Shown here one piece after another: positions 23,321 to 35,340 of a stretch of DNA of 64,000 nt (within the stretch, counting starts at the first letter, position 1; each line of letters begins with the position of its first letter). Origin of the DNA: Prostheceraeus crozeri (Eukaryota; Platyhelminthes; Polycladida; Euryleptidae); the NCBI GenBank assembly GCA_907163375.1, contig CAJQUW010014356.1:142501-206500 (forward strand), in the 5' to 3' direction. A model generated the notes under the pieces. It was not told the origin of the DNA, ran no database searches, and worked only from the letters and a program-made list of their open reading frames with translations. The position numbers and the translations under genes were made by a program.

Positions 23321-24852
23321 GTAAAAATGGAAGTACTGCGTAAATTGAATTCTTGATGAGTCTTATATAATGTTACAACCGTTGCCTCTTGCCAACTTGA
23401 AATATTGATTGTGCTGTTTGTTCACTGGAATAAGGAAAGAAGCTTTCCAGAAATTGAACTTGATTTGATTTACTCGCACTGTTTTGAAAGTACGACAATT
23501 ATCTGACTAATTTCAGTTTCGAATCGATGTATCCAATGCACGGCTAGTCTGTACATTTGTTTTTGCAATCATCGCAATCTCTCAAGTAGTTACAACTCAT
23601 GAGATACCGACAGCTTGAAATCAAAATAGAAGCATGAAATAAAGCAACCAACCCTTTGTATTTCTAATAGAACAATTACAAAAGATTCAGCAAATCTTAC
23701 AAAGCGCAGGTGGATAGTCCGGAGCTTTACAAAAGTCATTACAACAGTAATACAACCTGAGTCGCTGAATAGTATGCTGCTGCAACGAACGCCTGATCGA
23801 TAAGTGTATACATGTACTTAGTTTTGATTGGTTGTTGGGTTGACTGGATCATTCCAAACATGGCACAGCTTTTTGGTGTTTGTTCCGTGTTTTTGAATGG
23901 TTGCATTTCCAATGAAAGCGCTAAGCTCGGTTATTTCTTGAGAGTGGAAGATCTGCAAGATTGAGTCTTGACGGCATGTAAATCATTGGAAGTGTCCTTT
24001 TTGATATTTTTTATATTTGAAGTCATATAGATGGAAGAAAATGCACTTCCATAGTGAACTAGCGAACGAATGAAGCCTTTTCAACTACATGGAATGTCAT
24101 TAAGAAACAGGTGTTGAATAAATCATACAACGTAAACATCCTGCCTACCACGTTTTCCAACCAGGAATCAGTCAAAGGATAGCTGATGGTGTTACTCCAA
24201 AGATGAAAATGAACACAACTTATAGCATGTCTGAACATTCAAGAACATTTCTATTCGACAGTGTTTCTTTGAAAAAAATGTATTGCGTTCGAGTTCTACA
24301 TGAATGTAGTATGACGAATTTCACACTGATTTTAAAAGCACATGCAATTATGCGTATTTTTGCCTCAGATTAAGCTAAAATCAGCTTTTGGTAAAATACC
24401 AATAAAGAGTATGAATTTGTTTTTTGACAACAGACGAAATAGAATGCAACTTCGTTTCACACTTGTCTTGTACTTACGTTGGAAAATATCTCAAGGCAAC
24501 TATTAAAAAAGCAATCACAGCACGGAGCACCTCGGAGAATCCAAGATTAATTCAGTGCCGGTGACTTTTGCGAGAACAACAGAAACCATCTGTCTCTGTT
24601 GCACCAGGAATAACGATAATGTTGGTTTTTCCGATCAGTATTAAAAAAGATAGCAGGCGCACGAAAAAACGCTCACAAACGTCTCTGTAGAACTTACATC
24701 GTCTGCGTCTCTTTGCTGTGTGATCCGGTTGATAACAATCACTGAAACGTCGCATAAATTTGGCGTTTTTAATGTTAAAATGGCTGCTCATTGTTCGATT
24801 GCTTTGGCATTATGTCAGCATTACATGTTCAAATGCTTCCTTTCTTGAAATT
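23321..24852. other. Spacer, no gene recognised
   Basis: No supported gene. A 79-codon minus-strand frame at 24552-24791 has no recognisable domain. Confidence 0.35.
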
Positions 24853-24979
24853 GAAATAAGTAAATACTGAGCAATCAGTTAATTGAAATTAGTAAATATT
24901 TAGCAATCAATTAATTGAAATTGGCATTCTAGAGCAATCAATTAATCGACATTAGTAAATACTGAGCAATCAGTTAATT
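24853..24979. repeat. 32-bp minisatellite, four copies
   Basis: Four adjacent units of 31-32 bp with the core AGTAAATACTGAGCAATCAG. Units begin near 24853, 24885, 24917 and 24948. It lies about 200 bp upstream of the FkbM-type gene. Confidence 0.85.
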
Positions 24980-25164
24980 GAAATTCAGTTGATTTCTGAT
25001 AATTCCTGGTCTTTACTAAATGAGGACATGAAAATTCCCAGGGAGATTGAATTTACCAAAGCATTCGACTTGTGTGAAATGATTTGCTTATGCAGTGGCA
25101 GCTTTTTGGAGTGCCGTGCGTGACTTCTTGAAGTTGATCATGAGCAGTGAGATTTTACTATGAT

Positions 25165-25180
25165 TCTTATTTCCTTTCAG
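25165..25180 (+). promoter_or_regulatory. Probable 3' splice site before the FkbM-type gene
   Basis: TTCTTATTTCCTTTCAG followed by GTG is a strong pyrimidine-rich acceptor. It lies 13 bp before the ATG, implying an untranslated first exon upstream that I could not locate. Confidence 0.5.
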
Positions 25181-25193
25181 GTGATTGAATACA

Positions 25194-26210
25194 ATGATTG
25201 GATTGCGTCTGATTATCCGAAGAAATCCCATCAAAGTATTCATCTCAAGTTTCGTCCTTTTATTATGTGTCTATCATTGGTATCCAATGGCCAAGAGGAG
25301 TATTGAAGAACAAATCAAATGTTACAAATATTTCTACAATGCAATGCCAAGAATGACTAAAGAAATAGCAAGCCTGTACAGTCCCACAATTGTTAGTCGA
25401 AAGGAAATCTCAAAAGTTTGTATCTACAATCCCTCTGATAGTTTGAAAACATCTTCTGCAAACATGACGATTGGTACTTTACAGACTTTGGCGGGTTCTG
25501 TGAAAATTTACACGCACGGGTATGAAGACATTCAGGTTTCACGAATTATTTTACAATATCACACATGGGAAGCACACAATGGACGCATGGTTGAAGGATT
25601 TCTTCAAGCTGATCCAGATTTACACTTCATTGATATTGGCACAAATATTGGCGTTTTCGCATTAACTGCTGCGAAAAATAATCGTAAAGTTGTAGCTATT
25701 GACGCTAACAAAATGAATATTGATCTTTTATCTCGTAGCATAGTTGTGAACAACTTTTCGAACCTCGTAACAATAGTTTACAACGCTCTATCAAATGAGC
25801 GGGGTAAAGTTCTGATTCATATTCTAAAATCGAACATGGGTGGATCTAAAGTTGCTAAAATTAATGAAAATATCAAGAATTCTTTGTCAATTGACGCAGT
25901 ATTATTAGATGACCTAATTCCTTATATTCCTTTCAAGCGAGCTATGATGAAGATCGATGTTGAAGCATTTGAGCACTTTGTGATGGCAGGAGGGAGGCGA
26001 TTTTTTCTAGAAATTGATATTCCTTATGTTCTAATTGAGTGGGGCAGTCAAATGAAGTCGCTAGATGAAAAATACATCGGTCTTGCATTTCTACATAACT
26101 TTTTCAAAGAACACGGCTACTCTCCGTACAGCCCAACAAGCCTAGTGAGATTGGCGGACTATTTCTGCATGTGGCCTTTTGATGTACTTTTCATGCGAGA
26201 AAGATTATAA
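25194..26210 (+). CDS. FkbM-family methyltransferase, membrane-anchored
   Basis: An intact 338-codon reading frame, the most gene-like of the window. The ATG at 25194 is preferred; a frame-compatible TTG nine bases earlier is not a plausible eukaryotic start. A short basic N-terminus is followed by one transmembrane segment (about residues 14-28), suggesting a type II membrane protein with a lumenal catalytic domain. The SAM-binding motif I, FIDIGTNIGVFALTA, lies at about residues 145-159, with AIDAN following. The FkbM-type motif MMKIDVEAFE is at about 251-260. FkbM proteins are O-methyltransferases; the substrate here is unknown, and a sugar or glycan would suit a Golgi-type anchor. The coding part is one exon after a probable splice acceptor. 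No frameshift or stop is present. Confidence 0.85.
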   Translation: MIGLRLIIRRNPIKVFISSFVLLLCVYHWYPMAKRSIEEQIKCYKYFYNAMPRMTKEIASLYSPTIVSRKEISKVCIYNPSDSLKTSSANMTIGTLQTLAGSVKIYTHGYEDIQVSRIILQYHTWEAHNGRMVEGFLQADPDLHFIDIGTNIGVFALTAAKNNRKVVAIDANKMNIDLLSRSIVVNNFSNLVTIVYNALSNERGKVLIHILKSNMGGSKVAKINENIKNSLSIDAVLLDDLIPYIPFKRAMMKIDVEAFEHFVMAGGRRFFLEIDIPYVLIEWGSQMKSLDEKYIGLAFLHNFFKEHGYSPYSPTSLVRLADYFCMWPFDVLFMRERL

Positions 26211-26985
26211 TCAGTCACTGAAAGTTCAGATTTTGACAGAGCTATTAGTGCGAGAAAAGTGCGATTCAAAATAGTATTCAAGCTAAACAGAAGTAGACTT
26301 CAAATGATATACAACGTTGCAAAATATACATAGACATTTTAGAATTCTTCACAGTTATTAAGGCAGCCCTAATGAGGATTGACGAGCGTTCCCACAGGCA
26401 AAGTTAAAAGTTTCTATCAAAGCATTTAAATTGAAGCTATGATAAAACACGGGCGAACGAAAATTACATATTGTTGAATATGTCTATATTTAGTCAATGT
26501 AATTGAAAATTTAACATTTTATATGTCAATTTGTTGACACAGATTTTAGCAGTGAATGAATTAGAATCGTCTAACATTAGATATTTAACATTACCTTTTA
26601 TCAAATCTTGAATATATTTTTTTACGACCAAGTACATTTTGATTACAAAAAAGCATAACAGGATAAGGTAAGAGTAGGTACGAAAGTCAAAGAAAGAAAA
26701 GTAAGAGGTAAGTCGTCAACAAAATTCACTTGGGATTCCAGCCGCATCATCGAAGCCTAAGTCCGGTTCTCCATTTTCTGCGTGAACCTCTAATACAGCG
26801 GCTTGTTGCCCTTATTATCACATTACCTTTTTGACATCACCTTCAAATAAATATCGCCGATAAGCCATACTTCTATGACAAAGATCTATTTCATGGATAT
26901 CTTAGCTACATATCTCTGTAAATCTATGGCTTAATTAGTTGATGTGATTTGTTTTAAATATCATTTGTATAGCTAATCCCGATGT
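26211..26985. other. Downstream spacer of the FkbM-type gene
   Basis: No coding region seen. Presumed 3' UTR and spacer; an AATAAA lies near 26847 but is far from the stop codon. Confidence 0.3.
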
Positions 26986-27120
26986 CTATATTCAACAATA
27001 GCAATGTTAATATTTTCTATATTTTCATATATTTCAATATATTTCATATATTATATTTCAATAGCTCGTTCTATATTTTCAATGTCGTATAGACATCGTA
27101 TTAACATTGCTATATTGAAG
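26986..27120. repeat. Inverted repeat around an AT-rich core
   Basis: CAATAGCAATGTTAATA near 27000 faces TATTAACATTGCTATATTG near 27100, with an AT-rich TTTCATATAT-like core between. Probably a small palindromic or MITE-like repeat. Confidence 0.5.
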
Positions 27121-27191
27121 ATTACCTTTCAAATGACAGCTTGGTCGGTGCGTAGCGCCAGACGATTTAGGCTGATCATTTGAAAGGTAAT
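27121..27191. repeat. 71-bp hairpin element
   Basis: Perfect 16-bp inverted ends, ATTACCTTTCAAATGA (27121-27136) and TCATTTGAAAGGTAAT (27176-27191), around a GC-richer centre. It looks like a very small MITE or a structured RNA hairpin. It directly abuts the preceding inverted repeat. Confidence 0.7.
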
Positions 27192-27429
27192 ATATGCATT
27201 GTTACTGAACTTAAAATCTATGACATAAAAAACCCAACATTTTGATTTGTAAAAGACTCAAATCTATGATAATTTCTACATAGCCCATGCAGCTCAGAGT
27301 AGTATGTCAAGCTTGAGATATACGAGTCCAAATTGTGAATCATAGGAATCACCTCAATGTCATTTTCACTGGGAATGCGAAGATGGATGGTGAAATGCTC
27401 CTACCTCAATGGTATTACATAGCAAATTA

Positions 27430-28025
27430 CACGGCCTTAATCATGCAATTAAGGCCGTCTAATTTGGAATTGGAGGTATATAAACGACTTTCATAGAAAA
27501 ATGACATGTGAAATATCGGCGGACAGCCCTACTTAGTAACAATGTCTAACACAGATTGCGACACCGCTAAGTCACATATTAGGCTTAAATTTCATGTATG
27601 TCCTGGTTGGCGTACCAATAGCATGACATAATGCCATATAATTTCCTTTCCCAACAAAATGAATGTGTCAGAGATATGCTGTGTCATAATGTTAATATAT
27701 AACACGATGAATTCGATTCTCTGGAGCACGTGTTTTTCTCTCAAACCAACGAAAACAGGAGACGCATATTCAAATGCCGATCGCATGAGCATGGCCTTAT
27801 GTAGCTCTGAAGCTGGAAGTCTCTTCAATTATCTCACAAAACAAATTCTTGGTCCTGTTCGACAGAGATGTTGGTCAAGAATGAACGGACAACGAATTGT
27901 CAGGAGTGCTTTTTTCTGAGCATTCAAAGGTAATGCGTTCTTTAATCGAATGCCCGACGATTTCTTCCGCTTCCGAAAGTATCATGATATTGACTCAATT
28001 CGCGTGTCCGGGAGAGGCACTTCTG
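27430..28025 (-). pseudogene. LINE 3' fragment (same family as 1240-1745)
   Basis: On the minus strand, EAEEIVGHSIKERITFECSE (about 27990-27930) and LPASELHKAMLMRSAFEYASP (about 27816-27754) match the C-terminal region of non-LTR RTs. Further along lies the 57-bp segment shared with 1607-1663. A 10-bp inverted pair, ACGGCCTTAA and TTAAGGCCGT (27431-27458), sits at its end. Frames are broken in several places. Confidence 0.55.
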
Positions 28026-28748
28026 ACTTTTGATCTTAAGTCTTGATATGAGTGAAGCAGTAGTTGTCATATTCAGTGCTTACCCTACTACACCTAATTA
28101 CAAATTGGCACTTGTATCACTAAATGTAGCTGCTTCTAATTTTCTCATTATGATCAGAACGAAGTTTGTATTTTCTCAGAATACTGACATTCGAAATCAG
28201 AAAATCTCAGCATCATTCCATCAATGACAACTTTACACAATGCGGATTGGTGTGTCATGAGGCAATTTCATTGTAGCATTCTCAAACACTCTCTTGGTCG
28301 TTTAATATTTTTTATTACACACGTGTTGGGAAAATATGACGTTTTCATTTCACAATTTCCAAAAGGTCAACATTTTCATAAATTTGAAAAATATTTGACT
28401 TTTTGGCAAGTCGAAAAAACGCATACAAGTCAGTTAGGGTTTACGACAGAAACTTTGTGGAGACTGCGAAGCGTTAACGTCAGAACCTATAACTCGTAAA
28501 AAAGTGGAAAATGAAGAGAAAGGGACTCGAAATAGGGAGATGTGTAGCCCATGTCTGGTCTCCAATAATTGGAAGCGGAAGCGGTTGAGTAGAAGCGGAA
28601 GCAAATAAAAATCAAACGCTTCCGCAGCCATGATCTGAAGTGCGTCAGGAAGCCAGAAACTTCCCGAAAATGTCTTCGTAGCTAAATTAATTTTATATGG
28701 CCTAGCTGGCTTGTCGAATTCAATAAAAGTGGAACTTCCGAGACGAAT
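28026..28748. other. Spacer, no gene recognised
   Basis: No supported coding region. Small frames at 28030-28227, 28224-28499 and 28434-28775 have no recognisable domain. Confidence 0.35.
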
Positions 28749-28783
28749 TAGGGTAAACTCGGCTAATTTGGACATTTTTACTA

Positions 28784-29505
28784 CAGGGATGCGGAGTCGG
28801 AGTCCCGGAGTCCTATCATTTTTGCTGGAGTCGGAGTCCTATCAAATGATGGGACTCCGGCCTATAGACCCGGAATATAATACAAACAAATTATTTATCC
28901 TCGTGCATGGCTGTCACTGTCTTGATGTCAACTTTCTCCGTCATGCAAAAGTACAGAGACACTGCTGCATGCAAAGCTTGAGGGAATGAACCGTGATAGT
29001 GAGAATTGTCTTTTCACACGGTGATTTAGTAGAGAAGACAAACCTTTCTAGCCTCGATCACACCTACACGCACCAAAGGTCATATCAGAGACAAATATGA
29101 AATACTAGTCTATTTGAGAACATTGTCTCTTACCCTCACGTTAATCTTGTGTGATGGCTCCTCCAAAGCGCATATTAAAATGTAAAGTGTACTCATATTT
29201 TTTGGAGAAGGATGGGGATTTTCCTGCCTGGTAGAGACTGGAGTTAAACCGTGTGAAGCACATATCAACAAGAAGGGAGGAGCTGAGTATGCATTCAAGT
29301 GAAAGCGACATTTGATTAACATTCATCGATAATGATTGATAATTGATACAGCAATGATTACTAAAAATAATTAGCCTGTAATGATCAAGTAAGCCTATAA
29401 TGATATATGATGTAGGTTTACCAGTTTTTTCAAAAAACTAGGCTATGTATATACTTGCCACCCGGAGTCGGAGTCCTATCAAAATGATAGGACTCCACAT
29501 CTCTG
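28784..29505 (+). mobile_element. Non-autonomous hAT element with BED remnant (copy 2)
   Basis: CAGGGATGCGGAGTCGGAGT at the left and the degenerate inverse GACTCCACATCTCTG at the right, with perfect 8-bp duplications TTTTACTA (28776-28783 and 29506-29513). It lies 33 bp inside the pogo-like element. Its BED-like frame (VYSYFLEKDGDFPAW at about 29195-29250) meets a stop straight after, unlike copy 1. Confidence 0.92.
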
Positions 29506-30183
29506 TTTTACTAACACCTATCTAATACATGCAATGCTATTCGTCTAATTTGAACACCACATCAGTCTAATTTGGATACCTACTCGACTAAATTGGACAC
29601 CTTATGCTAGCACCTATTTAATACATAGAATGCTCCTCGGATAATTTGGACAGTACAATTTCAAACTTACTTTCTTTTACTTAAGAATGATTTACCTACT
29701 AATGAATATTACGACTAGAATATTTCAGTAGGCTAAAGGTGCTGCAATTTGATGATTTTTTGCATAACGGCTAACGCTCATCAGAAAATAATTTTAGAGG
29801 TAAAAACTAGAATCATATAATGTATATATATTGTATAGATTAGGGCCCTGAAACTGAACTAGATGGCCTTTATATGCGTCACACTTAATGTACCGGTACG
29901 TAGATTATATAGTCCATTGATCCAGAAAAAAATTTCAAAGCAAGATTGTGATCTGAATATATTCATATATGTTCATAAAAAACACTATTATCAAATACAA
30001 ATGTATGTTTGCAAATATTAATCATATAAACCATATCAAATACCGTGCACTTAGGCTATATGCATTTTCATGAATGTCAATCAATTCTGAACAGATATAC
30101 ACTCCTCACTATACAATTATAAATGAATAAACTCCGAACGTGAATTACTAACATTTCAACAAGATAACATTTCCATCACTTTT

Positions 30184-31187
30184 TTAGCGCAAACTGCACA
30201 GAAAAAGTTCCAACAGTACATTTGCCACAATCTTTGTGCTCTCATCGTTTACAACACATGCATTGAAGCCATTCAACCCCAGTCGCATCGTCTTTATAGC
30301 GAACCCCAAAGATTGGCATATGTTTTCATCAACTACCGAAGAAGAGGATTTGCGAATAGGCCTACATTCAACAGGTGCTTTTGATTTTGCTCTAGGTGCA
30401 TTGTGACCGATTGATGACTCTCGCATCCTACAAAATGCATCCAACGCAGCCTTTCTATTCGAATGCAAAGGCGGACCTAAACTCTCCAAAAGACACCTCC
30501 TCAGGCATATCTAGAGTGTCTAATTGAAGAGAAGTAGAGGGTGCAGAGGCAGACCATCAGCTGTCGTAGTGATGCCATCTTCTTCTGGAAGAGTACATGG
30601 AGATGCTTTACTTCCCACATTTTGCAGAGCACATGTATAAACAGACAAAAACACATTGTTTTCATCACTTTTGGGAGAAGTTGATTCCTCATTACCTTCA
30701 ATCTGGCTGGAGCCAAGAAGTTCTTTGGAAATAAAAAACTATGTTTTGATAATGTGTCAAATGATAGCGGAAATACTCCAGTCCTCCGGAAGCCTGACAC
30801 AGCATTTTCTTTTTTGCACGCAGTTTTACAGGCTCCCGAGAACAACATACGGAAAGAAGTCTTCTTCGAAATTACTATACCGGGGTTTTTATCAATAAAT
30901 GATCGGCATCTTTCTTGCCATGATCGCTTCAAGGGGCCAAAAACACTAACATCAAGGGATGGTTGAAGACAAAGTCAAGGCAAACTAATCAACTCGACAT
31001 TGTCTTTTGAGGCTTCCTGAAAGAGTTCCCTTTTCTGTCTACTCACCATCGATTCACACAAACGTCCTTCTTGTGCATTTGTCAATGGAGTTAGTCGGCC
31101 AATCGTAGACATGGCGTTGAAATCGCCTTTGAGCCAAAGTGGACGCAACGATGGTCCTCGGAATTTAATGTCTTTTCGCGATAGCAC
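30184..31187 (-). pseudogene. pogo/CENP-B-type transposase remnant
   Basis: On the minus strand an N-terminal CENP-B-like stretch, LTPLTNAQEGRLCESM (about 31090-31043), runs through RELFQEAS straight into KDNVELISLP. It then passes a stop at 30975 into LCLQPSLDVSVFGPLKRSW and the SGFRRTGVFPLS block. In intact pogo/Tigger transposases the DDE core lies between these pieces, so most of the catalytic domain is deleted. A further frame at 30184-30489 may be the degraded C-terminal tail. Confidence 0.65.
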
Positions 31188-34026
31188 CTAAGCGAATTCT
31201 GTTCAATCCTCCAAGGAATAAATGGCGCTCGGGTTCTGTAGCGCATGTACATAGACCTACCTGTAGAGTCGTGGATACCTACGCGTTCATGTACAATAGA
31301 ACTATAGGTTCCATAAGCGCTAATTATTCTTGAGGTACTGGAATTGAGGTCCATAGTAGAATGGTCGTCATCGTGCACAAACACTATTGCACTTTGGAAA
31401 GTTTATTTAGGCTTACAATTATTAATTACAAAATATTAATATAATAATTAATTATTACAAAATTATCAAAGTTATCTGCCTCTTATTTGTCATTTATATT
31501 GTAATGAGCATTTCATGTAAAATTCCAGATTAACACAAAAAAGTAAGCTCTGTCCAAATTGCATGTAAGCATGCGACTATGCCTATAGCCTCGAAAAGGT
31601 GGATATAGCCACAAGCAATCATTTCAAAGAACTGTACACAAACCCCATCGAAAACTTCGTAATAATTTTTTCTAAACGTATCTTAGCGCATTTCTATGCA
31701 GACATGGGCCTATAGACCTTAAACCCTGTGGGAACGCATCTTGCTAATATCAACAGATTATCTGGCGAGGTAGCGATTTGGTGGATAATTTTTTTAAAGG
31801 TTCATTTTCGTGTAAAAACTATCTCCGCATGTGAAAATGGTCATCATTTATCCAAAAACATGTGTAAAATTAAAAAACGACAGGTGGCGAAAAAGTTGCT
31901 ATAATTAGCTGGTAGATATTTGTTTACTAATGCGAGCTGATTTTTCGCCAACCGGCGAAATCGTGGATATTGTAGCAACTAATTAGTGGTAAGTAGTAAT
32001 GTTCGTATATTACCTTCACATGAAAATATATTGTATACTCAGTCTGATCTGATAAAAAGGGATCTTTTTTTTAATTCACGAAGGCTTAAACTAAAAAAAG
32101 TATTTGTCTTCCATAAATGTCGCAGTAAATACTATGATATTGTTCAAATATTTGTCATTGTTGTAAATTATTGAATGTCAAGAGATGTTATGAAAATTGA
32201 TATATGCGGATTCTCTATATAATTCTTATCATTATCAAAGAATGATAGTCTGCACTTATTTCTTAGATAGATTAGCCATATGTGAGGGATAGTGAGGAGG
32301 TGAGGGAGGGAATAGAGCCTCGACTGTAGAGGCGGATTACTAAAGAAAACAAGAGAGAAAGTCAAAAGTAAAAGGTGACATATAGAGCGCGAATTGTCGC
32401 CGGCGAACTTCGCCAGCGAATATCCCGCAAATATGACTGAACTTTAGCATGATATTCTGCAGCTGACATTCGCCAGTTTTTCGCAAGATTCGTTCCCACA
32501 GGGAAGCAGTACTTATCAATAGCGTCTTCTTTTCTCGAACATTTGGAGGCTTCGAACTCCCTATTCTCATCTCTATCACGGTCCACTGCTGATAATGCTG
32601 ATCGCGTTTAGAGACTATCGACATAATGGGTATACCCATCTAGATTATGTCTGAGATTATGCAATCAAGTTATCAGTCTTTGACCTACTATCTGAATTTA
32701 ATGAGTCCTATGTACATGTACAAGCGGAGGGTTCACTCCTGTGAATCATGTTATGCTTAGTGCATGGGTATCTATAGATCACTGCCTTAGGCCATGCCTA
32801 TGTCTTTCAATTTTGTAGCCAAGAGATAGGGCCTGCCCATTAATTGTACAGTAAATAGACTGTGCACAAACCTTACTTAAATATTAGAGTATAATGAAGA
32901 CACTATACCGTACTTATGATCTTAAGTTATAAACAGCTGCACGTACCTACAGCAATCTAAAACCTTCTTCAATGGTTCGACTCAAATAGAGAGTCTTCTT
33001 TGTTGATATAGGCCTAGGACCACAATAATATAACCTTTTGTTAATCAATAGGCCTTTGTATCATTCGTGTTTGCCAGAGTTATAGTATAGATCGACTTCA
33101 TACGATTTTAATTGCTCACAGGCTATAACAAACTTATCATTGCAGCCAGTGTCCAAATTAGCCTAAAAGTGTCATTACCCTATAAATAAAAGTGATAACC
33201 CTAAACATGGTGTCCAAGTTTTCAGCGTCCTTAATTTAATAATATCTGGACATAGATTCTCATTTAAATAACCTACAAGCTCAAAACGTAATATTGATTT
33301 CCATAGCTAAGTCAGCATATAAAATTCACCGCTTGTGGTACTCACTTTCACTTTCCGCGCATCCGTTGAAAATAAGGATTCGGCTGCACTTTGCTTACGT
33401 GATTTTCTCATACATGCGAACTTGAGGGGTTCTTCTATTCTTTCCCCCCACATTTCTGTTGTTGACAGCCGGAAGTGTTGCATCGTCAAAGATCTTCTCT
33501 TGCTCCTATCTCTTCTCACTAACGTCGCATAGCTTTAAGTGTGTAAAACTCCTCTTATCTGACTTGTAGAACATTTACATCCTCAGAATTACTACTCATA
33601 ATTTGTCTGTATACAGCAATCACACGAAGTTCATGATCACAGCTGTACCTTGTATTCTAAATGAGTATCCAAGGGACCAATCCTTCATCCCAGGGTTCAA
33701 GTAAGACTTCTCAGACGTGCTGTAGTGTCACTCAGTGACAGATGAAGTCTACTCTAAACCCAATGTGACCAACTTTGGCGAAATTTGATGATTTTGGAAA
33801 ACTTGAAAAATGTGGGGTGGAAGAATAGAAGTAGAAGAACCATCTTGCCTTGTGTTGCTATTGACAACGTATTCGATAAAGTGACTCACATTGACCTTAA
33901 TCTAATCTGCGGTGAGGATCCCGGTATCTATTCTCATCATACATGATTGATTAAGACTTCCAATTCCTGCAGAAATTAAGAAGTGTCCAAATTAGCCGAG
34001 TGTCCACGTTAGCCGAGTTTACCCTA

Positions 34027-35340
34027 ATTGATTTGAATGATGTATTTGAATGATAGGCCTACAAGGACATCAACCGTTTCATAATCCATATGGTCATCTT
34101 CCAAGGCATCTAAATCCTAAAATTGCCGCCATTCTGGCAGAATAGGGGGAGAATTTGAGTAGTAATGAAAATTCCAGAAATATATTAGAATTCTCTAGCG
34201 TATAAGAAAGCTAGAAAACATAGATATGTCTAGCTTATGGTTTGTAAAAGAACAGTTATATATGTTTAAAAAAGTCCATCAAAAAGTATCAACTAACCCT
34301 GTAGGGCAAGTTTGTTGATACACTCGATAAGGTTAGTTGACACAAGTTTTACTAAATTAATATATCATAATTGTTCCATATTATGCCTATATAAATACGA
34401 AATTGATGCTATATAGCACCAATTTAAAAATTTACTATAGAGCTCATAGACCAAACGTTAGATTTTGTCAATTATGCAGCATTTTGATGCTGTGGATTAA
34501 ATACCATTGGCCCATTGTTATGATGCCTGTCATTTAAGGATCACGATGATGTGGTAGCAAAATAGTAGAGTAGAGTAGCTCTATCGTGAATGACAATATG
34601 AGGCAAGCATGACGATGAGCTTGAGCTTGCGCATTGTACATTATGGCATATTTTGCTGATGACTAATATTTATGATTACTGATTTCTTTCCTGTGTCAGT
34701 TAGGCCTGCATGTACATGCACATGTCTTCCGTATCTGTCTTTGGGGAGGCCAGCTATACCTCTCATGGAAGCAGATGTCTCATCAAGCACACTTGAATTT
34801 AATTCTTTATTGATTCTTTATCATCACATTATTTAAAAAATGTCAACAATCTCGTCGGCAGAACTTTGATGAGTTTTATACGTTGAATGCTGTGTAGGCC
34901 TATCAGACCTATCACTACTCTGCCTTATAAAGCAATCACGCTGAACGATTCATGCTACTAAGATAAACACTGACCAAAACCTAATATCAAACCAAAAGCA
35001 ATCGAAAACTTCTCCTGAACCAACCCTAAAAAAATAATGACCCAAACCTCATTTTCATTAATTTTTGCATAAACCGCATGATAGGATGATAGGAATTCGA
35101 AGTCGATGTGGCCTAAAAGGATCCCACCTATATCTATAGTCATAGCTATCATCATTCATGGATATCCATGCTTGATAAACCTACAACTTTCAAGCTTCAG
35201 AAAATATTACTGTCAAAAATCTCATACAGTCTATGGTACGACAACTTTCGTAAAAGACTTAAAAAGTCAATAAAAAGCCGTTTCAAACGGCTGCGTTGTA
35301 TAAAGGCGTGTTTATTCAAATATCTTGCACTTTCTTTTTA
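34027..35340. other. Spacer with one small hairpin
   Basis: No coding region supported. TCAACTAACC (34289-34298) faces GGTTAGTTGA (34331-34340). Near 35280, AGCCGTTT/AAACGGCT forms a further tight hairpin. Confidence 0.4.

Larger units (their letters stand above)
28751..34024 (-). mobile_element. pogo-like DNA transposon, internally deleted
   Basis: The termini GGGTAAACTCGGCTAA and the inverse TTAGCCGAGTTTACCC are flanked by TA (28749-28750 and 34025-34026). After the first 16 perfect bases the terminal repeats continue with GGACA. Motifs of the form CTAATTTGGACAC recur just inside both ends (29545-29660 left; 33150-33220 and 33972-34010 right) and are likely transposase-binding sites. The remnant transposase at 30184-31187 is of CENP-B/Tigger type. 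A hAT copy interrupts the left end. Confidence 0.8.
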
